DNA of 8,185 nt from Promethearchaeota archaeon (GTDB lineage Archaea > Asgardarchaeota > Lokiarchaeia > Sigynarchaeales > SOKP01): positions 1-8,185 of the forward strand of contig SDNN01000130.1 in NCBI GenBank assembly GCA_004524425.1. The letters run 5' to 3'. Within the stretch, counting starts at the first letter, position 1; each line of letters starts with the position of its first letter. The position numbers and the translations under genes were made by a program. Shown here piece after piece: positions 5,432-8,185 of this stretch. The notes beneath the pieces are model-generated. The model did no database searches. It was given only the letters and a program-made list of their open reading frames with translations, and was not told the DNA's origin.

Positions 5432-6172
5432 ATCATTTTAACTGAAAATCAAAAAAAGAGATATTCAAGGCAGATTCTCTCCTCTTTAATTGGAGAGAAA
5501 GGACAAGAAAAGATTTCCAAAATAAAAGTATTACAAATTGGAGCGGGAGGGCTTGGGTCTCCATGTTCCTTGTATTTAGTGGCTGCAGGAATCGGAAGAA
5601 TTGATATTATTGATAATGATGTGGTTTCGTTGTCAAACCTGCAAAGACAAATTCTTTATAACGAAGAACATATTGGTTTGGAAAAGACAGATGTTACAAA
5701 AAGCGTGTTGTCTAAATTAAATTCAGAAGTTAAAGTCAAGACCTTTAAAGATTGCATTGATGAAAATACCATTACCAAATATCTTGACGATCAAGATTTT
5801 ATCATAGACTGTAGCGATAATTTCAAAACTAAATTCTTGGTGAATAAAACAGCAGTAGAAAATGACATGAGAGCTGTAATAGCGGGAATAAAAGATTTCT
5901 ATGGTCAAATAATCACCATTAATCCAAAAACGAGTGCCTGTTATCAATGCATTTTTCCTGATCGTTCTAATGATTCCCAACCAGATGAAAGTCCTTTACC
6001 AGTGGTAGGAGTCACTCCCGGGATTTTAGGTACTCTTGAAGCATTAGAAGTAATTAAGACCACATTGGGATTGCCAAATTTGGAAAACAATCTACTAATG
6101 GTAAACCTATTGAATTTATCCTTCAATAAGATTCAAGTGGTCAAAAATGAGAAATGCATTTGTTCAAGATAA
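5432..6172 (+). CDS. ThiF/MoeB/HesA-type E1-like adenylyltransferase, non-standard start
   Basis: E1-like enzymes adenylate the C-terminus of ubiquitin-like sulfur carriers (MoaD, ThiS, SAMP/Urm1 types). Numbering from ATT 5435, the protein has 245 residues, as MoeB and ThiF do. LTENQKKRYSRQIL (2-15) is the family N-terminus. It is followed by the nucleotide-binding GAGGLGS (36-42), DNDVVSLSNLQRQ (60-72), Lys84, DCSDN (125-129), CYQC (zinc pair 169/172), GVTPGILGTLEALE (192-205) and a C-terminal Cys241-x-Cys243. The usual catalytic Cys is absent: no Cys occurs from 173 to 240, as in HesA-like archaeal members with a PVxGVTPG motif. The terminal pair is CxC, not CxxC. The frame is open from 5411 without ATG, GTG or TTG until TTG 5570, which would remove the glycine loop, so initiation at ATC 5432 or ATT 5435 is proposed. 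The family is sure; the partner and start are not. Confidence 0.85.
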   Translation: MILTENQKKRYSRQILSSLIGEKGQEKISKIKVLQIGAGGLGSPCSLYLVAAGIGRIDIIDNDVVSLSNLQRQILYNEEHIGLEKTDVTKSVLSKLNSEVKVKTFKDCIDENTITKYLDDQDFIIDCSDNFKTKFLVNKTAVENDMRAVIAGIKDFYGQIITINPKTSACYQCIFPDRSNDSQPDESPLPVVGVTPGILGTLEALEVIKTTLGLPNLENNLLMVNLLNLSFNKIQVVKNEKCICSR

Positions 6173-6182
6173 ATAAGAAATT

Positions 6183-6210
6183 AAGAATTAGGTTCTTCAA
6201 CTCAGTTTTT
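6183..6210 (+). terminator. Possible weak terminator between convergent genes
   Basis: AAGAA (6183-6187) and TTCTT (6193-6197) can form a short stem in the 29-base gap between the E1-like gene and the convergent carbonic anhydrase-like gene, with TTTTT at 6206-6210 on the plus strand. The stem is only five A/T-rich pairs, so this is a weak candidate. Confidence 0.2.
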
Positions 6211-6750
6211 CAAATGTTCGGGGTGCTTTTTAAAAAACTCAGCAAAAGCTTTTCCGTTTTTTGCATACTCTCCTGATGTTATCTCACCTTGTAATTTTCC
6301 CGTGTAGATTCCTTCCTTTTTTACACTTGCGGGAATTCCAACAGCCATGCTTCTTGGTGGGATTTCTTTATTCAATAAGACGCCACCAGCAGCTAAAACC
6401 GAACCTTCACCTAATTTTGATCGATGTAATACATTGGAACCAATTCCGACAATACAACCATCTTCTATAACACACGGTCCATGAATCATGGCATGATGTC
6501 CAACTATGCAGTTATCACCAATTGTTACGGTGGCATCAACCTCCGTGTGTATTGTCACGTTTTCTTGAACGCTAGTATTTTTTCCAATTTTAATGGTACC
6601 CCAATCTCCTCTTAGAACCGCTCCGAACCAAATATTTGCACCTTCTTCGATAATTACATTTCCAATTATAACTGCAGAGGGAGCAATAAATGCATCCTCA
6701 TGAATTTGAGGCTCTTTGCCCGTCCTTGGACTTGGCATAATAATCGGCAT
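6202..6750 (-). CDS. Gamma-class carbonic anhydrase-like protein
   Basis: This 182-residue left-handed beta-helix protein belongs to the gamma carbonic anhydrase family (Cam/CamH/YrdA/PaaY group). These are homotrimers with metal sites at subunit interfaces; characterised active members hydrate CO2. Hexapeptide repeats run from about residue 21 to 135. The three metal-ligand histidines are visible: His68 (NVTIHT), His85 and His90 (GHHAMIHG), with the five-residue spacing of the second pair found in Cam. Arg47 and Asp49 (LRGDWG) and Gln62 (VQENV) match other active-site positions. There is no signal peptide and no acidic loop of the Cam type, so it is CamH-like and probably cytosolic. The C-terminal helix (about 155-180) is the usual cap. 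A weak SD (AGGGT) precedes the ATG. It could instead be an acyltransferase-like or chaperone-like relative, since many homologues lack shown activity. Confidence 0.87.
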   Translation of the reverse strand: MPIIMPSPRTGKEPQIHEDAFIAPSAVIIGNVIIEEGANIWFGAVLRGDWGTIKIGKNTSVQENVTIHTEVDATVTIGDNCIVGHHAMIHGPCVIEDGCIVGIGSNVLHRSKLGEGSVLAAGGVLLNKEIPPRSMAVGIPASVKKEGIYTGKLQGEITSGEYAKNGKAFAEFFKKHPEHLKN

Positions 6751-6878
6751 ATTTTAACCCTAAATTATTTAAATTATTTTAGTTTAATTACGAAAAATCT
6801 ATTGTCTTTTTTAAAAATTCTTTTAATAGAATAAAAATTATTTTAATAAAGCGTAGAGAAAAGAACTAGGGAATTAAG
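6751..6878. promoter_or_regulatory. Divergent control region between the carbonic anhydrase-like gene and SepCysS
   Basis: This 128-base AT-rich gap must hold promoters for both directions. For SepCysS, TATA-like ATTTTAATAAAG (6839-6850) or TTTTAATAGAATAAAA further upstream are candidates, and TAGGGA (6868-6873) is a weak SD before ATG 6879. For the minus-strand gene, AGGGT (6761-6757) is a weak SD and the AAATTATTTAAATTATTT stretch near 6762-6780 could hold a TATA box. No clear operator repeat is seen. Confidence 0.3.
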
Positions 6879-8096
6879 ATGACAGGCTTCGAGGTTAATG
6901 AAGAATTACGGCAAAAATATGCTAATCTCGCCCGTGATATAAATGAACAGTTCATAAATGTTCATCCAATCCAAAGAGGAGGTATGTTGACCCCTGAAGC
7001 TCATAAAGCATTAGTCGCTTTCGGCGATGGATATAGTTTATGCGATAATTGCCTAAAAGGGAGAATAGATCAAATCGAAAATCCTCCCGTTATTGACTTT
7101 CTAAATGACATGGCAAAATTCTTGAATATTGATAATGTCATGCCCACTGCTGCGGCGAGAGAATCCAAGCGATTGGTGATGGAAGTACTTTCAAAAAAAT
7201 TTCCAAAGAGAAAAACAGTAGTTGTTGATAGTTTGGCACATTATACCACATACTTAGCTATTGAAGTCAATCAACTAAAGGTAAAAGAAGTACCAAATTC
7301 GGGAGAGCCAGAATTTCGAATTAACAACCAAGATTATGCTAAAATAATAAAAGAAGTAAAAAATGATGATGGTCAATTACCGTTATTAGTTGTATTAACT
7401 CATGTTGATTACAAGTATGGAAATTTTAATGACCCGAAACCCATAGGAGAGATCTGTGCTGAATTTAAAGTGCCATTTCTTTTAAATGCCGCATATTCAG
7501 CAGGAGTATTACCCGTAGATTGCAAAAAAGGTAAAGTTGATTTTATAGCATGTAGCGGACACAAATCCATGGCTTCGTCGGGACCTATTGGAATTTTAGG
7601 ATTTGTTGATAAATATAAAAAGGATATCATGAATCCTTCTAAAATCGAAGGTGATCTCAGCTCCAAGTCGTTTCCTAATAAAATATGTTCTTTTATGGGA
7701 TGTCCTCCTGTTTACGGAGCTCCTTTAATTACATTGATGGCAAGCTTTCCCGCAATAGCCGAAAGAACTCAAGAAAAAGTCGTGGAGGAGGAATCAAATA
7801 AAGCCAACTACGTTATCAATAAAATTAAAGATATAAATGGCATAGAAATATTGGGTAAACTTCCAAAAGTACATCCATTGACAAATATAAAGACAGAATG
7901 CTTTCATGAAGTAGCAAAAACACATCAGAGGAGAGGTTTTTTTTTGCGAGATGAATTCAAGGAGAGAGGTATTATCGGATTAGCTCCTGGTATTTCAAAG
8001 GAAATGAAATATAGTACGTACGGGTTGATATGGGAACAAGTCAAACATTTCACTGATGTGTTTTTAGAAATATGTAGAAAATATCACATTATTTAA
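6879..8096 (+). CDS. Sep-tRNA:Cys-tRNA synthase (SepCysS), divergent member
   Basis: SepCysS is a PLP enzyme that turns O-phosphoseryl-tRNA(Cys), made by SepRS, into Cys-tRNA(Cys), the route to cysteine in methanogens and some other archaea. The 405 residues cover the full fold I aminotransferase-like chain. HPIQRGGMLTPEAHKAL (29-45), FGDGYSLCDNC (48-58), ENPP (67-70), AHYTTYLA (120-127), the PLP lysine in SGHKSM (Lys229), and MGCPP...LMASFP (273-291) are diagnostic. Cys55, Cys58 and Cys275 match the family's catalytic and Fe-S cysteine triad. Other conserved spots differ from the consensus as I recall it: VMPTAAARESK (87-97) for ARxTNGAREAK, LTHVDYKYGN for LTYPDGNYGN, and AYSAGVLP for AYAIGRMP. 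SepRS and SepCysE are not in the window. The family is certain; the exact substrate of this divergent form is less so. Confidence 0.9.
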   Translation: MTGFEVNEELRQKYANLARDINEQFINVHPIQRGGMLTPEAHKALVAFGDGYSLCDNCLKGRIDQIENPPVIDFLNDMAKFLNIDNVMPTAAARESKRLVMEVLSKKFPKRKTVVVDSLAHYTTYLAIEVNQLKVKEVPNSGEPEFRINNQDYAKIIKEVKNDDGQLPLLVVLTHVDYKYGNFNDPKPIGEICAEFKVPFLLNAAYSAGVLPVDCKKGKVDFIACSGHKSMASSGPIGILGFVDKYKKDIMNPSKIEGDLSSKSFPNKICSFMGCPPVYGAPLITLMASFPAIAERTQEKVVEEESNKANYVINKIKDINGIEILGKLPKVHPLTNIKTECFHEVAKTHQRRGFFLRDEFKERGIIGLAPGISKEMKYSTYGLIWEQVKHFTDVFLEICRKYHII

Positions 8097-8185
8097 TTAA
8101 ATCTTTAATTCATATCAAATTCAATAGCAGAATTTAATATATTTATTTCTCTTTAATAGTATAAAGCTATCTTTAGGAAGAGAAA
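8097..8185. other. Right-edge intergenic stretch
   Basis: These 89 AT-rich bases after the SepCysS stop contain no coding frame that I can support. TTTAATATATTTATTT (8133-8148) resembles a TATA box, and the purine-rich AGGAAGAG near 8175-8182 could be the beginning of a leader or SD for a gene beyond the edge. This is weak. Confidence 0.2.

Noticed and set aside
5723..6126. Minus-strand frames inside the E1-like gene
   Set aside because: Both lie opposite clear E1 motifs and lack SDs or recognisable domains.
5570..6172. TTG at 5570 as the start of the E1-like protein
   Set aside because: It would remove the GAGGLGS nucleotide loop and the conserved N-terminal helix, both encoded in frame just upstream, and no SD precedes it.
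7409..7666. Minus-strand frame inside SepCysS
   Set aside because: Antisense to the PLP-lysine region of a certain gene; no independent support.
6879..8096. SepCysS as a generic cysteine desulfurase or SelA-like enzyme
   Set aside because: The QRGG, DGYSxCDxC, SGHKSM and GCPP/LMASFP segments are specific to SepCysS.
1..8185. CRISPR arrays, transposons, tRNA or rRNA genes
   Set aside because: No regularly spaced repeats, transposase motifs, terminal repeats or tRNA-like cloverleaf were recognised on either strand.

Overview
The window is an AT-rich archaeal chromosome segment. The evidence is an Sm-like (LSm) protein beside ribosomal protein L37e, GGTGAT-type Shine-Dalgarno (SD) sequences, AT-rich TATA-like boxes, and a SepCysS gene of tRNA-dependent cysteine synthesis. 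The mix of a free-standing Roadblock/LC7 protein, an E1-like enzyme, benzoyl-CoA-reductase/hydroxyacyl-CoA-dehydratase-type subunits and SepCysS in such AT-rich DNA fits an Asgard archaeon, perhaps Lokiarchaeia. That placement is inference: no rRNA or lineage-specific marker is present.

Layout. 167-880 (+) encodes an endonuclease V family protein with a TTG start. It converges on 909-1745 (-), a DUF169 protein. Upstream of that on the minus strand is a two-gene unit, 4222-3179 then 3168-1906, encoding the two related subunits of a 2-hydroxyacyl-CoA dehydratase/benzoyl-CoA reductase type enzyme. A short divergent control region (4223-4353) separates this unit from the plus-strand pair LSm (4354-4659) and L37e (4687-4887). 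Next come a Roadblock/LC7 protein (5037-5429) and a ThiF/MoeB/HesA-type E1 enzyme (about 5432-6172), probably translationally coupled. A gamma-class carbonic anhydrase-like protein (6202-6750, -) converges on the E1 gene. It diverges from SepCysS (6879-8096, +).

Working together. LSm and L37e are a recurrent archaeal RNA/translation pair. The dehydratase subunits should act as one oxygen-sensitive Fe-S enzyme, but its ATP-dependent activator is not in the window. The E1-like protein and SepCysS both belong to sulfur-linked chemistry in general, but nothing here shows that they cooperate.

Main oddities: (1) the E1-like gene has no ATG, GTG or TTG that preserves its nucleotide-binding domain, yet an SD sits just ahead of ATC/ATT codons; (2) the endonuclease V carries Phe where the family has a near-invariant active-site His; (3) SepCysS keeps its Cys triad and PLP lysine but differs at several other normally conserved active-site positions; (4) a Roadblock protein is coupled to an E1-like enzyme that lacks the usual catalytic cysteine. 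No mobile element, CRISPR array, tRNA or rRNA was recognised.
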